Shown: positions 36,084 through 45,403 of the stretch, piece by piece
How the letters are laid out: each line of letters opens with the position of its first letter
Position numbering within the stretch: position 1 is the first letter of the stretch
From: Betaproteobacteria bacterium
GTDB lineage: Bacteria > Pseudomonadota > Gammaproteobacteria > Burkholderiales > Eutrophovitaceae
DNA length: 62,930 bases
NCBI GenBank assembly: GCA_020354125.1
Contig: CP070643.1
Location: 3,373,558 to 3,436,487, forward strand
Reading direction: 5' to 3'
Notes under the pieces: model-generated
The model's input: the letters and a program-made list of their open reading frames with translations, nothing else
Told to the model about the DNA's origin: nothing
The model's database searches: none
Translations under genes and position numbers: made by a program

Positions 36084-36406
36084 TATTTCGATTTGGCAGT
36101 GTCCGTCGCTTTACTGTCCTTTTTGCCTTTGCCTCCGCTGTCGGCACCGTCCGCTTTCTTGGCGGAAGGACCCGCTTCCGATGTCTTGCTCTCTCCCGCC
36201 CCGGCATCGTCTTTCGGCTTCTTCTTGTCGCGGAAGTCAGTTACGTACCAGCCGCTGCCCTTGAGCTGGAAGCCGGCGGCGCTGACCAGCTTCGAAAGCG
36301 TCGCCTTGCCACAGGCTGGACAGTCGGTCATCGGCTGATCCGACATCTTCTGCAACACCTCGAGCTCGTGGCCACAGGCATCGCAACGATATTCGTAGAT
36401 TGGCAT
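36083..36406 (-). CDS. FmdB-type zinc ribbon protein
   Basis: This 107-residue protein has an N-terminal zinc ribbon of the FmdB/CxxC_CxxC_SSSS family: MPIYEYRCDACG with Cys8 and Cys11, then CPACG with Cys29 and Cys32, and KLVSAAGFQLKGSGWYVTDF. The C-terminal 45 residues are a low-complexity Lys/Ala/Asp/Ser tail. The start at 36406 is the canonical MPIYEY; upstream in-frame starts are non-homologous. Its location upstream of aspS is common in gamma- and betaproteobacteria. Function is unproven; a regulatory role is often proposed. Confidence 0.9.
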   Translation of the reverse strand: MPIYEYRCDACGHELEVLQKMSDQPMTDCPACGKATLSKLVSAAGFQLKGSGWYVTDFRDKKKPKDDAGAGESKTSEAGPSAKKADGADSGGKGKKDSKATDTAKSK

Positions 36407-36561
36407 TTTTCCCCCAAAAACAGGGGCGTAAGTATACCCGATCAGTCGCCGTCCCAAGACCACCGGGAGCACTATTTGAACAACCAGGCGGGGCCAGTGG
36501 ACGCTTACAAGCACCATCGTCGGGCCTCGCCCTATAATCAAGCTGAACCGTTGAATTTCGC

Positions 36562-37314
36562 ATGCTGACCGAGCGCCCCTATTGGCCCTACCCGCGCATC
36601 GTCGCCCACCGCGGCGGCGGGCTGCTGGCCCCCGAGAATACCCTTGCCGCATTACGCTATGCGCGCAATCTCGGCTTTGAGGGGGTCGAGTTTGACGTCA
36701 AACTCACTGGTGACGATGTGCCGGTGCTGTTGCACGACGACACCCTGGAGCGCACCACGGATGGCAGTGGCGCCATGGCCGATATGCTGTTTGACGTCGT
36801 AACACAACTAGACGCCGGCAGCTGGTTCGCCAATGAGTTCGCCGGTGAGTCGGTACCGGCATTTGCAGCCGCCAGCGCGCTGTGCAAGGAAACGGGCCTG
36901 TGGGCCAACATCGAGCTCAAGCCGTCTCCGGGAGAGGAGCACAAAACTGGACGGATTGTTGCGCGCATGGCAAAACTGCTGTGGAGTGGCGCGGCATTGC
37001 CGCCGCTGCTGTCATCGTTCTCGCTTGAGGCGCTCAAGGCTGCGCGTAGCCAGGCGCCGGAGTTACCGCGCGCCCTGCTATGCAACGAAATTCCCGATGA
37101 CTGGGAGGCCTCGCTGGACCAGCTTGATTGCGTCGCCATGCACGTCGCGTTTGATCACCTTAGCGCAGAAGTTGTTGCGGCCATTCAGGCGACCCGGCGC
37201 GGAGTGCTAGCCTATACCGTCAATGACCCGCTGGATGCGGTCGAACTGATTGAAATGGGCGTCGACGCATTGGTAACCGACCAGATCGACGTGATCGGCC
37301 CGCACTTCGCCTGA
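36562..37314 (+). CDS. ugpQ: glycerophosphodiester phosphodiesterase (UgpQ-like, cytoplasmic)
   Basis: This GDPD-family enzyme of 250 residues hydrolyses glycerophosphodiesters to glycerol-3-phosphate and an alcohol. The catalytic and metal residues are in place: VAHRGG (His16), ENT, GVEFDVKLT (Glu43, Asp45) and LLHDDTLERTT (His58). It has no signal peptide, so it resembles cytoplasmic UgpQ more than periplasmic GlpQ. It is divergent from the fmdB-type gene and convergent with the methyltransferase-like gene. Confidence 0.92.
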   Translation: MLTERPYWPYPRIVAHRGGGLLAPENTLAALRYARNLGFEGVEFDVKLTGDDVPVLLHDDTLERTTDGSGAMADMLFDVVTQLDAGSWFANEFAGESVPAFAAASALCKETGLWANIELKPSPGEEHKTGRIVARMAKLLWSGAALPPLLSSFSLEALKAARSQAPELPRALLCNEIPDDWEASLDQLDCVAMHVAFDHLSAEVVAAIQATRRGVLAYTVNDPLDAVELIEMGVDALVTDQIDVIGPHFA

Positions 37315-37358
37315 TCCCCTAACGAAGTCGAAGGAACACGGAGTGCGGCGGGCTCAGC

Positions 37359-38135
37359 TCAGGGCCGCCTGAATTTCAGAACAAACTGGTCAACTGGATT
37401 GGTTGCCTGCCGAAAACTCTCGGTGCGCGGGTCCTCGGGATTTCGCAGGAACATCGCTTCTTCTGCCAACTTGAATCCGGCGGCGGCGAATTCGCTTCGA
37501 ACAACGCTTTCCTCAATGCGGTGAATCGTTCTCGATTCCGACACACCGGTGCCGGGATTACCAGCATGGTCCACCACCACGACATGGCCACCTGGCTTTA
37601 GCGCTGCAAATAACCGGCTGTTCATCCGTGCACGGTCACGCTCGAGCCATTCCATATCGTGATAAACGTACATAATGGTCACCAGATCAAACGGTCCGGC
37701 ACCCGGCGGTATCGGATCGTCATACGGCCGCACTACGTAAGTCACGTTTCGCATAACACCCATGCCAAAGCGCGCTGGTGGTTCGCCCTTCAGGTATTTG
37801 TCCGAGATGATCGTCTCGTTCTGCGCGACGACCGATCCGCTCGAACCTACCGAGCGCGCCAACAACTCCGCCGTGTAACCGCGGCCCGTGCCGATATCGA
37901 GCACTGCCATGCCCGGCTGGACTCCGAAAAACGCCAGCATCTTCGCAGGTTGGCGCCGCTGGTCGGTTTTGCGGTCATCGGCGCTACGGTCGGGACTATC
38001 GACGATGGCCTGAATTTCTGGCGTCACAACAGGCTCGGCCGCCCAAGCCAAAGGCGAGAAGTTCACCCACAATAACATCGCCGATAAGGCGACCACCGCA
38101 AGTGCACTCTTGATTGGCTTCGCAAATTGCATCAT
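37359..38135 (-). CDS. exported class I SAM-dependent methyltransferase-like protein
   Basis: This 258-residue protein has a signal peptide (about 1-32, SALAVVALSAMLLWVNFSPLAWA). A Rossmann methyltransferase domain follows: motif I VLDIGTGRGYTAELLARSVG, LVTIMYVYHDM, and ALKPGGHVVVVDH. Exported methyltransferase-like proteins form a widespread family in gammaproteobacteria, but how they would obtain S-adenosylmethionine in the periplasm is unexplained. Substrate is unknown. Confidence 0.87.
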   Translation of the reverse strand: MMQFAKPIKSALAVVALSAMLLWVNFSPLAWAAEPVVTPEIQAIVDSPDRSADDRKTDQRRQPAKMLAFFGVQPGMAVLDIGTGRGYTAELLARSVGSSGSVVAQNETIISDKYLKGEPPARFGMGVMRNVTYVVRPYDDPIPPGAGPFDLVTIMYVYHDMEWLERDRARMNSRLFAALKPGGHVVVVDHAGNPGTGVSESRTIHRIEESVVRSEFAAAGFKLAEEAMFLRNPEDPRTESFRQATNPVDQFVLKFRRP

Positions 38136-38170
38136 CTCTCCTCCATGTATCTGTTCGCGATATATCTATT

Positions 38171-38206
38171 CACCCATATTTCTAATTTCACCCATATTTC
38201 TATTCG
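38171..38206. repeat. 18-bp tandem duplication between two genes
   Basis: CACCCATATTTCTAATTT and CACCCATATTTCTATTCG stand side by side, sharing the first 14 bases. They lie in the AT-rich 90-bp gap between the DUF1272 and methyltransferase-like genes, which are both on the minus strand. No function is evident. Confidence 0.5.
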
Positions 38207-38225
38207 TCCATTCGACCGCGCGAGC

Positions 38226-38534
38226 TTAGCGTTCTTCCGGCGGAATGTTCTTGATTTCGGCGGCAAAGGCAGTATGCAACTGCGGATCGACCGGCCGATG
38301 ACGGATCTCGTCAGAAGCCGGCTTTTCTCCAAGGTAGTTGCCACCCTTCCAATTGCGCGCTGGTCTGATCGGCCTCGGCGTGAAACCACCACCACAATTG
38401 GGACATACATTGGCAAGGATTCCCTCTGCACACTGAGCACAGAAGGTGCATTCAAACGAGCAAATACGCGCTTCCAATGAATCGGGAGGCAGCGGTTTGT
38501 TGCAGTTTTCGCAGGTTGGCCGCAATTGCAGCAT
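38226..38534 (-). CDS. DUF1272 cysteine-rich zinc-ribbon protein
   Basis: This 102-residue protein holds eight cysteines arranged in pairs: Cys8/11 (CENC), Cys25, Cys29, Cys32/35 (CAQC), and Cys44/47 (CPNC). The start MLQLRPTCENC and the middle ICSFECTFC are typical of DUF1272. A His/Pro-rich tail ends EIKNIPPEER. Likely two zinc sites; role unknown. It is probably read independently of its neighbours, with an 88-bp gap on either side. Confidence 0.88.
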   Translation of the reverse strand: MLQLRPTCENCNKPLPPDSLEARICSFECTFCAQCAEGILANVCPNCGGGFTPRPIRPARNWKGGNYLGEKPASDEIRHRPVDPQLHTAFAAEIKNIPPEER

Positions 38535-38622
38535 TGCATCGCTCCTCGTTAGCCAAAAGCCAGTGAATCGAAATCAGTGAAACTAAAGATGCGCCCGATC
38601 CTGCCTTGCAGGGTCGCCGCAA

Positions 38623-39402
38623 TCAAACTTCGATTTCGCCAACCATGAAAGTGACTGCGCCGCCTTTGAGCAGGACGCGATCACCGGCCATCTCGCACAG
38701 CACGTCGCCACCGCGCCGCGATATCTGACGCGCATGCAATACATTCTTGCCAAGCCGCCGCGACCAATATGGCGTCAGTTCGCAGTGTGCTGATCCGGTA
38801 ACCGGATCTTCATCAATTCCGAGCCTGGGTCCAAAGAAGCGGCTGACGAAATCGTGCTTGTCGCCCAGCGCTGTGGCGATCACGCCGCGCAAGTCAAGCT
38901 CGCACAACCTGGCAAAGTCTGGCGACAACGATTGCACCACGGTCTGGCTGTCATAGACCGCGAGGTAGTCTTCAGCCGCAAGTACCTCTGTCGGCTTCGC
39001 GCCAAGCCCTTCCACCAGCGCCCGCGGGGGCGAACACGGCTGCGGCGGCAACGCAGGAAAATTCATTGCATACAGATCGCCATCACGCGCGACCGACATT
39101 TCGCCGCTGCGCGTTGCGAACACCACCGCCTGCCCCTGATAGCCAAGTTCACTAAAAAGGACGTGTGCCGAACCCAGCGTGGCATGGCCACAGAAATCAA
39201 CTTCTGCCACCGGGGTGAACCAGCGAAGATGAAAGCCCCTTTCTGACGGCACAAAGAACGCCGTCTCGGAAAGGTTGTTCTCCACCGCAATCGACTGCAT
39301 CACATCGTCGGGTAGCCACTCCTGCAGGGGGCACACGGCGGCCGGATTGCCTTCGAACGTACGGTTGGCAAATGCATCAACCTGGAATTGCTGGAGTTTC
39401 AT
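38623..39402 (-). CDS. PhzF-family isomerase/epimerase-like protein
   Basis: This 259-residue protein of the PhzF superfamily has a two-domain diaminopimelate-epimerase-like fold. Family motifs are FQVDAFANRTFEGNPAAVC, the general base Glu46 in ENNLSETAFF, and DEDPVTGSAHCELTPYW in the second half. Most members are not part of phenazine pathways, and no other phenazine gene is here, so the substrate is unknown. The start at 39402 (MKLQQFQVDAF) fits the family; a further upstream ATG adds 19 unrelated residues. Confidence 0.9.
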   Translation of the reverse strand: MKLQQFQVDAFANRTFEGNPAAVCPLQEWLPDDVMQSIAVENNLSETAFFVPSERGFHLRWFTPVAEVDFCGHATLGSAHVLFSELGYQGQAVVFATRSGEMSVARDGDLYAMNFPALPPQPCSPPRALVEGLGAKPTEVLAAEDYLAVYDSQTVVQSLSPDFARLCELDLRGVIATALGDKHDFVSRFFGPRLGIDEDPVTGSAHCELTPYWSRRLGKNVLHARQISRRGGDVLCEMAGDRVLLKGGAVTFMVGEIEV

Positions 39403-39544
39403 GTCAGCAGACTCGATCGATGAAGAATGAACTGCCGTTGGTCTCAAGCGGCAATGCAAACGGTTGGTACAAAGTGAACACGAACAGCGAGATCAAACAG
39501 CCGATCGCGGTCGGCAGCGACCGCCATCGAAAATCATCAACCTG

Positions 39545-42500
39545 CTATGCGGCTGCGCGATCGACTTGCGGCGACCTGAACAACTCGAGCAGTTCCGCCC
39601 GCTTCGCCTGCGCAGCCTCGAGGTTGCGCTCCTTGACATGGCCATAGCCTCGTATGTCGTCCGGGACACTGGCGATACGTACCGCCAGCGCATGATTCTC
39701 CGGTGAAAGTGCTGCGATAAGCTCCTCGACCGTGTTCTCGTATTCGGTTATCAGGGCACGCTCCGTGCGCCGCTCCTGTGCGTAACCAAACACATCAAAT
39801 ACGCCGCCGCGCAGCGACTTCATCTTCGCCAGAAGTTTGAACAGCGGAAATATCCAGCCGCGATATTCGGACTTCAGGAGCTCACCGGTTTCGGGGTGCC
39901 GCTTGGCGAACAAGGGCGGCGCCAGATGGAAATGCAGTTTGTAGTCACCTTCGAACATTGACGCCACCTTCTCCTTGAAAGTGCCATCAGTGAACAAACG
40001 AGCAACTTCATACTCGTCCTTGTAGGCAAGCAGCTTGAAGTAATAGCGCGCGACTGCTTCGGCAAGACCGCTGTGACCCTTGATCCGCGCTTCGGCGTCG
40101 CGCACTCTCTCCACCAATGACTGGTAGCGCTGCGCGTAGGCAGCATCCTGGTAGGCGGTGAGGAACTCCACGCGCCGGTCTATCATTTCGTCGAGCGATT
40201 TCGACAGGCGCATGCTGCCTGTGGCCACTTTCGCCGTCGGTGTGATCAGCCGCTCAACCGCGGCAAGATCAACCGCCGCCCGACGACCCCACAGGAACGC
40301 CATCTGGTTCATCTTCACCGCGACGCCATTTAGCTCGATTGCCTTGTTGATCGCCTCACTGCCGATCGGGACCAGTCCCTTCTGGTACGCCATCCCGAGC
40401 ATGAACATATTGCTTGCAATCGAGTTACCCATTAACGCGGTGGCGATGCGCGTTCCTTCAACGAATTGTGCGTTTCCTTCACCAATGCCGTTTGCAATGG
40501 TCTCCTTCAACGAAGCAGCCGGGAATTGCGCGTTGATGTTACGCGTGAAGTCGCCGGTCATCTGCTGATGCAGATTGACCAAGGCGCGCGACTGGCCGTG
40601 TCGCAACATCTCCATCGACGTCTGGCTCGCCGAAGTCACAAAATCACAACCAATCATCACCTTGGCGCCGCCCAGCCCGATCCGCGCCGCGCCAATATCA
40701 GACTGCTCACGGGCAATCTGCAAGTGGCTCCATACCGCCCCACCTTTTTGCGCCAAGCCTGCCATGTCGAGCGCATTGAATGCCTTGCCTTCAAGATGCG
40801 CCGCCATACCGATGATGGCACCAATGGTGACGACACCAGTGCCACCGATTCCATTCACCAATATTCCATAGGCTTCATCGAGCGCCGGGAGCTCGGGTTC
40901 CGGCACGGCCGGGAACAGCGTATCGACGTTGTCGCCGACCGGCGCGCCTTTGCCCTTCTTCAACTCACCGCCATGAACAGTGACGAAACTAGGGCAAAAA
41001 CCTTTCACACACGAATAGTCCTTGTTACAAGTCGACTGATCAATTGTGCGCTTGCGACCAAACTCGGTTTCCAGCGGTGTCACCGAGACACAATTCGATG
41101 CAACCCCGCAATCACCACAGCCTTCGCACACCAGGTCATTTATGACGACGCGTTTTTTCGGATCGGGAAACTCGTTGCGCTTGCGACGTCGGCGCTTCTC
41201 CGAACCACAGGTCTGGTCATAAACAATCACGGTGATGCCGGGAATTTCGCGGATTTCTTTCTGAACCTTCTCGTAGTCGTCGCGGTGATAAACCTCGACG
41301 CCGTCGGCAAAGCCGGGACTGGCACCGTACTTTTCCGGTTCGTCAGTCACGACAACCACTTTCTTCGCGCCTTCGGCCGAAACTTGCTGCGTGATCTGCG
41401 GCACGGTCATCGGACCGTCGACGTGCTGACCGCCGGTCATGGCGACCGCATCGTTGTAGAGAATCTTGTAGGTCATGTTGACACCGGACGCGACAGCAGC
41501 GCGCAGCGCCAATAAGCCGGAGTGGTAATAGGTGCCATCACCGATGTTCTGGAAAACATGCGACCTGTCGACAAAAGGCGCCTCGCCCATCCAGCTTGCG
41601 CCCTCGCCGCCCATCTGCGTGTAGCCGGTGGTGTTGCGGTCCATCCATTGCGCCATAAAATGGCAGCCAATTCCGGACAACGCGACCGAACCGTCCGGCA
41701 CACGCGTACCAGTGCTGTGCGGACAACCCGAGCAAAAATAAGGCGTGCGTTCCATGGCCGGCTGTTCCGGCTCGCGCTGCGCGAGTGCTTCGCGCTCCGC
41801 GACACGCTCGCCGAGATGGGCATCCTTTTCACGCGCAAGAATGCGTTGACCGATGGCAATTGCGATGGTGTTCGGATCCAATGCAGCGGTCGACTGAAAC
41901 AACTCCTTGCCCAGCTCGTCGCGTTTGCCAATCACTTCCGGTGAATCTTCGACGTTGTAGAGGATTTCCTTGACCTGCCCTTCCATCAGGCCGCGCTTTT
42001 CCTCAACGACGATGATCTTGTCGAGGCCTTCAGCAAACTCGCGAATTCCGGTCGGCTCCAGTGGCCAGGGCATTGCCACTTTGTAAACAGCCAGTCCAAG
42101 GCGCTTTGCTTCGCGGTCATCGATGCCGAGGTATTGCAACGCCTGACGCACGTCGAGATAGGACTTGCCGCAGGTGACAATTCCGATGCGTGCACCCGGA
42201 CCGCCCATAACCGTCTTGTTCAATTGATTGGCACGAACGAACGCCAACACTGCCGGTATTTTGAACTTGTGCAGACGTGCTTCCTGCTCCAACGGTTTGT
42301 CAGGGAAACGCCAACTCAAGCCACCCTCGGGCATCGCGAAGTCGGTCGGCGTAATAATGCGCACCCGCTCCAGGCTCACATCGACGGTGGCACTGGCATC
42401 GATGGTGTCCTTCATGCTTTTCAGTCCGACCCAGCAACTGGAGTAGCGGGACAGCGCCCAGCCAATCAAACCGTAATCGAGCAATTCCTGCACGCCGGCA

Positions 42501-43018
42501 GGATTGAGGATCGGGATCATCGCGTCGACCAGCGCATATTCGCTTTGGTGAGCCGTGGTGGAAGACTCGCAGGTATGGTCATCGCCCATCAGAACCAGTA
42601 CGCCGCCATTCGGATTCGTTCCCGCGAGATTGGCATGGCGGAAGACATCGCCGGTGCGGTCAACGCCCGGGCCTTTGCCATACCAGACGCCGAATACACC
42701 GTCGTATTTCGGCTTGCCATGCAAACCGACTTGCTGCGTGCCCCATAGCGCAGTGGCGGCAATATCCTCATTCATGCCGGACTGGAAGACGATGTTGTGG
42801 TCCTTCAGGTGTTTGCCAGCCGCCCACAACTGCTGGTCGTAGGCTCCCAGCGGGCTGCCACGATATCCGGAGATGTAACACGCTGTATTCAGCCCGGCTG
42901 CCTTGTCGCGCATGTGTTGCATGATCGGCAGCCGCACCAGTGCCTGGGTGCCGGTAATAAGAATGCGGCCGTCGGTAACCGTGTACTTGTCATCTAGCGT
43001 GACGTTACGCAGAGCCAT
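39545..43018 (-). CDS. fused indolepyruvate:ferredoxin oxidoreductase family protein
   Basis: This is a very large 2-oxoacid oxidoreductase of 1157 residues with alpha- and beta/gamma-type domains fused, as in aerobic proteobacteria. The order is an N-terminal TPP-dependent domain (CYISGYRGSPLGAYD), a central TPP-binding part (YFCSGCPHSTGT), a ferredoxin-like segment and a C-terminal gamma domain. The ferredoxin-like segment has CEGCGDCGVASNC and then CNKDYSCVKGFCP; the gamma domain begins NGIGGTGVVTIGAIIGMAAHLE. It would convert aryl- or branched-chain 2-oxoacids to acyl-CoA. The start at 43018 (MALRNVTLDDKY) matches the family; an upstream ATG adds 40 unrelated residues. Confidence 0.93.
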   Translation of the reverse strand: MALRNVTLDDKYTVTDGRILITGTQALVRLPIMQHMRDKAAGLNTACYISGYRGSPLGAYDQQLWAAGKHLKDHNIVFQSGMNEDIAATALWGTQQVGLHGKPKYDGVFGVWYGKGPGVDRTGDVFRHANLAGTNPNGGVLVLMGDDHTCESSTTAHQSEYALVDAMIPILNPAGVQELLDYGLIGWALSRYSSCWVGLKSMKDTIDASATVDVSLERVRIITPTDFAMPEGGLSWRFPDKPLEQEARLHKFKIPAVLAFVRANQLNKTVMGGPGARIGIVTCGKSYLDVRQALQYLGIDDREAKRLGLAVYKVAMPWPLEPTGIREFAEGLDKIIVVEEKRGLMEGQVKEILYNVEDSPEVIGKRDELGKELFQSTAALDPNTIAIAIGQRILAREKDAHLGERVAEREALAQREPEQPAMERTPYFCSGCPHSTGTRVPDGSVALSGIGCHFMAQWMDRNTTGYTQMGGEGASWMGEAPFVDRSHVFQNIGDGTYYHSGLLALRAAVASGVNMTYKILYNDAVAMTGGQHVDGPMTVPQITQQVSAEGAKKVVVVTDEPEKYGASPGFADGVEVYHRDDYEKVQKEIREIPGITVIVYDQTCGSEKRRRRKRNEFPDPKKRVVINDLVCEGCGDCGVASNCVSVTPLETEFGRKRTIDQSTCNKDYSCVKGFCPSFVTVHGGELKKGKGAPVGDNVDTLFPAVPEPELPALDEAYGILVNGIGGTGVVTIGAIIGMAAHLEGKAFNALDMAGLAQKGGAVWSHLQIAREQSDIGAARIGLGGAKVMIGCDFVTSASQTSMEMLRHGQSRALVNLHQQMTGDFTRNINAQFPAASLKETIANGIGEGNAQFVEGTRIATALMGNSIASNMFMLGMAYQKGLVPIGSEAINKAIELNGVAVKMNQMAFLWGRRAAVDLAAVERLITPTAKVATGSMRLSKSLDEMIDRRVEFLTAYQDAAYAQRYQSLVERVRDAEARIKGHSGLAEAVARYYFKLLAYKDEYEVARLFTDGTFKEKVASMFEGDYKLHFHLAPPLFAKRHPETGELLKSEYRGWIFPLFKLLAKMKSLRGGVFDVFGYAQERRTERALITEYENTVEELIAALSPENHALAVRIASVPDDIRGYGHVKERNLEAAQAKRAELLELFRSPQVDRAAA

Positions 43019-43194
43019 CCTGTCGAACCACCTTTCGCTTACTGATCTTGGCTGCGCCGCGGCGCGGGCGGGCAGCTTTTCAAAACGCGTATTCTCCCGG
43101 AAATCGGGTTGCCGTTCCAGCCAATAACCCTCACACAATCAGGGGGTTTATGCGTCCTTTGCGGCGCGTGTTACCACTCAAACCTACGCCACGA

Positions 43195-43644
43195 TTAGAA
43201 CGGAATATCGTCCTCGAGATCGTCGATGCCGCCACCTTGCGCAGCCGTACTGGCGGGTCTGCTACTGGCCGGCGCTTCGTCGTCTGGCATGGCGCGCGCC
43301 GATCCACCAGAACGAGAGCCAAGCATCTGCATGCGATCGGCGACGATTTCAGTCGTGTAGCGGTCCTGACCTTCCTTGTCGGTCCACTTGCGGGTTTGCA
43401 ACCGCCCCTCGAAGTATGCCGGCGAGCCTTTCTTCAGATACTCACCGGCAATCTCAGCTTGCTTACCGAACATGACAATCCGGTGCCACTCGGTACGCTC
43501 TTGCTGCTCGCCGCTTTTCTTGTCTCTCCATTTGTCGGTGGTTGCCAGGCTGATGTTCGCCATGGCATCCCCACTGGGCATATAGCGGACTTCGGGATCG
43601 CGCCCGAGGTTGCCGATCAGTATTACCTTGTTAACCGAAGCCAT
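43195..43644 (-). CDS. ssb: single-stranded DNA-binding protein
   Basis: This OB-fold protein of 149 residues binds ssDNA in replication, recombination and repair. The N-terminal fold ([43 protein letters not shown]) is standard. A short Ser/Pro/Ala-rich linker leads to the acidic tip DDLEDDIPF, which recruits partner proteins. The linker is shorter than in E. coli SSB (178 residues). It lies next to the MFS gene and uvrA, as in Pseudomonas. Confidence 0.97.
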   Translation of the reverse strand: MASVNKVILIGNLGRDPEVRYMPSGDAMANISLATTDKWRDKKSGEQQERTEWHRIVMFGKQAEIAGEYLKKGSPAYFEGRLQTRKWTDKEGQDRYTTEIVADRMQMLGSRSGGSARAMPDDEAPASSRPASTAAQGGGIDDLEDDIPF

Positions 43645-43738
43645 TTGTCTCTCCCGTCATTGTTGTGCGCGGATCTGGCAGCGGATACGCCTGCCAGCCG
43701 TCAATATTACCAAGGCGATACTACCAAGGCATGAGCCG

Positions 43739-44950
43739 TCATCGATGCCCGCCCGGTCCCGTCTCCCGCGCTGGTACCCGCATTCCGGCGGCCACTACCA
43801 GCCAAAGCAGCGCCACCGATGCGCAAAAAGCGAACACCATGGTGTTGCCATAGTACTGTGCAATCCAGCCGCCGGCAGTTGCGCCGACAAAAGTGCCGAC
43901 GAATTGCAGAGTGCTGTAGACACCGATTGCGGTACCTTTTGCGCTCGGCGGTGCCGCGCGCGAAACCAGGGAAGGCAACGATGCTTCGAGCAAATTGAAG
44001 GCAGCAAAGAACAATACCAGCCCGGCCATGCTGAGCACGAACAGCTCGGAACCCGCCGCCAATATCGACTGCGCCGCCGCAATCACCACGACCCCGCCGA
44101 TAAACGCCGCCTTCTGCCTACGGCGCCGCTCCGAGACCAGCATAACAGGCACCATGATCGCCACACTTGCGAGCATTACGCCGAGATACATCTTCCAGTG
44201 ATTGGCTTGCGCCAGGTGCGGTGTCAGCTCAAACGGTACGGCGACGAACATCGCCATCAGTATCCCGTGCAGCGCAAATATGCCAAAGTTCAGTCGAATC
44301 AGGTCCGGGTCGCGCAGAATGTCCCTGACCGGTATCGCCGCACGGTGCGAGGTTGTAGCCGCAGCAACCGGCGGGTCAGGTACGACAAAGCGCACCACAG
44401 CAACAGCGATCAAAGCCAGCACACCGGTCATCAAGAAAATGCCCGGCACGCCGATCAAACGATCCAGAGCAGGCCCAGCCACCATCGAAACAATGAAGGT
44501 CGCACCAATTGCCACGCCGATAATCGCCATCGATTTGGTGCGATTGTCGGCGTGCGTCAGATCGGCATTGAGGGCGATGACAGCGGACGAAATAGCACCC
44601 GCCCCCTGAATCGCACGCCCGATCGTCACCATGTAGATATCGTTCGCTAATGCCGCGACCAGACTGCCGACTGCGAATATGAACAAACCCAGGTAGATGG
44701 TGCGCTTACGCCCCCAGTGATCGGACAAGCGCCCCAGCGGTAACTGAAAACACGCCTGCGTCAGGCCATAAACGCCGAGCGCAATCCCGATGAGAGTCTG
44801 ACTTGCACCGCCGGGAAGCTCACGCGCGTAGAGCGCAAAAACCGGAAGAATGATGAACATTCCCAGCATGCGAAGGCCAAACACACTGGCCAGTCCCAGG
44901 CTCGCTCGCAGCTCCTGGGGCGACATCTGATCAGGGGGCTGCATCGACAA
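43739..44950 (-). CDS. MFS transporter (YajR-like, between ssb and uvrA)
   Basis: This major-facilitator protein has 403 residues and twelve hydrophobic segments. Motif A appears as GRLSDHWGRKRTI between helices 2 and 3, after GVYGLTQACFQLPLG. It resembles the YajR-type drug:H+ antiporter group but stops after helix 12, so the soluble C-terminal YAM domain of E. coli YajR is missing. The N-terminal residues before helix 1 are polar (MQPPDQMSPQELRASLG). Substrate unknown; a drug or metabolite exporter is likely. Confidence 0.88.
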   Translation of the reverse strand: MSMQPPDQMSPQELRASLGLASVFGLRMLGMFIILPVFALYARELPGGASQTLIGIALGVYGLTQACFQLPLGRLSDHWGRKRTIYLGLFIFAVGSLVAALANDIYMVTIGRAIQGAGAISSAVIALNADLTHADNRTKSMAIIGVAIGATFIVSMVAGPALDRLIGVPGIFLMTGVLALIAVAVVRFVVPDPPVAAATTSHRAAIPVRDILRDPDLIRLNFGIFALHGILMAMFVAVPFELTPHLAQANHWKMYLGVMLASVAIMVPVMLVSERRRRQKAAFIGGVVVIAAAQSILAAGSELFVLSMAGLVLFFAAFNLLEASLPSLVSRAAPPSAKGTAIGVYSTLQFVGTFVGATAGGWIAQYYGNTMVFAFCASVALLWLVVAAGMRVPARETGPGGHR

Positions 44951-45020
44951 ACAGGCTGGATAACCGCTTGGGAATGAAATTCGAAGTCCAGTATAGTATC
45001 AGGTTCGCCATCGTCCCTAA

Positions 45021-45060
45021 TCGATACGGCCCCTGATCGATACGGCCCCTGATCGATACG
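45021..45060. repeat. 16-bp tandem repeat, 2.5 copies
   Basis: TCGATACGGCCCCTGA occurs at 45021-45036 and 45037-45052, and the first eight bases again at 45053-45060. The copies are identical. The array is in the region between the MFS and uvrA genes. Confidence 0.75.
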
Positions 45061-45215
45061 CTGACATGCACACTGATTCGGAATTTTGGCATCGCAAACG
45101 GAAGCCTGAACTGGACGGGCAATTCGTGGGACGAAGCGTTATGAGCAGGCCGAGTGCAAGAAGCCGCCTGTTTCGAAAGAATCGTGCGCACGACGAGAAA
45201 ACGAGCGCAGCGAGT

Positions 45216-45308
45216 TTCGGCGGAGACTCACATGGGCGAAGCAAATGTGATGTCAAAGTCAAAACGGGTCCTTTGTTCGGCGGAGACTCACATGGGCGAA
45301 GCCCATGT
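45216..45308. repeat. 27-bp direct repeats exactly 60 bp apart, with hairpin
   Basis: The 27 bases starting TTCGGCGGAGACTCACATGG occur identically at 45216-45242 and 45276-45302. The second copy runs into its own complement, giving the perfect hairpin ACATGGGC-GAA-GCCCATGT (45290-45308). The first copy has lost this pairing. They lie about 100 bp before the uvrA start and look like fragments of a dispersed intergenic repeat. Confidence 0.75.
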
Positions 45309-45403
45309 TACGTTGTAGCCACATATTCAACTACTTGGCGAGGAGTAAGCGAGCACGCGACACGGCAATCGGTCCGCGCAATAGCTTCGCCCGCGAACTG
45401 CCA

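Larger units (their letters stand above)
44951..45403. other. divergent intergenic region MFS / uvrA with short repeats
   Basis: These 453 bp contain no credible gene. They hold a 16-bp tandem repeat and a 27-bp direct repeat at 60-bp spacing (both listed separately). No good CTGT-N8-ACAG LexA box was found before uvrA, although uvrA is often SOS-controlled. No convincing -35/-10 pair was found for either gene. Confidence 0.55.

Noticed and set aside
38623..39402. PhzF-family gene as evidence for phenazine synthesis
   Set aside because: No other phz gene is nearby, and most family members act outside phenazine pathways.
40466..41515. 349-codon plus-strand frame inside the indolepyruvate oxidoreductase
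   Set aside because: It is antisense to a protein with complete Fe-S and TPP motifs; no start signal or family features.
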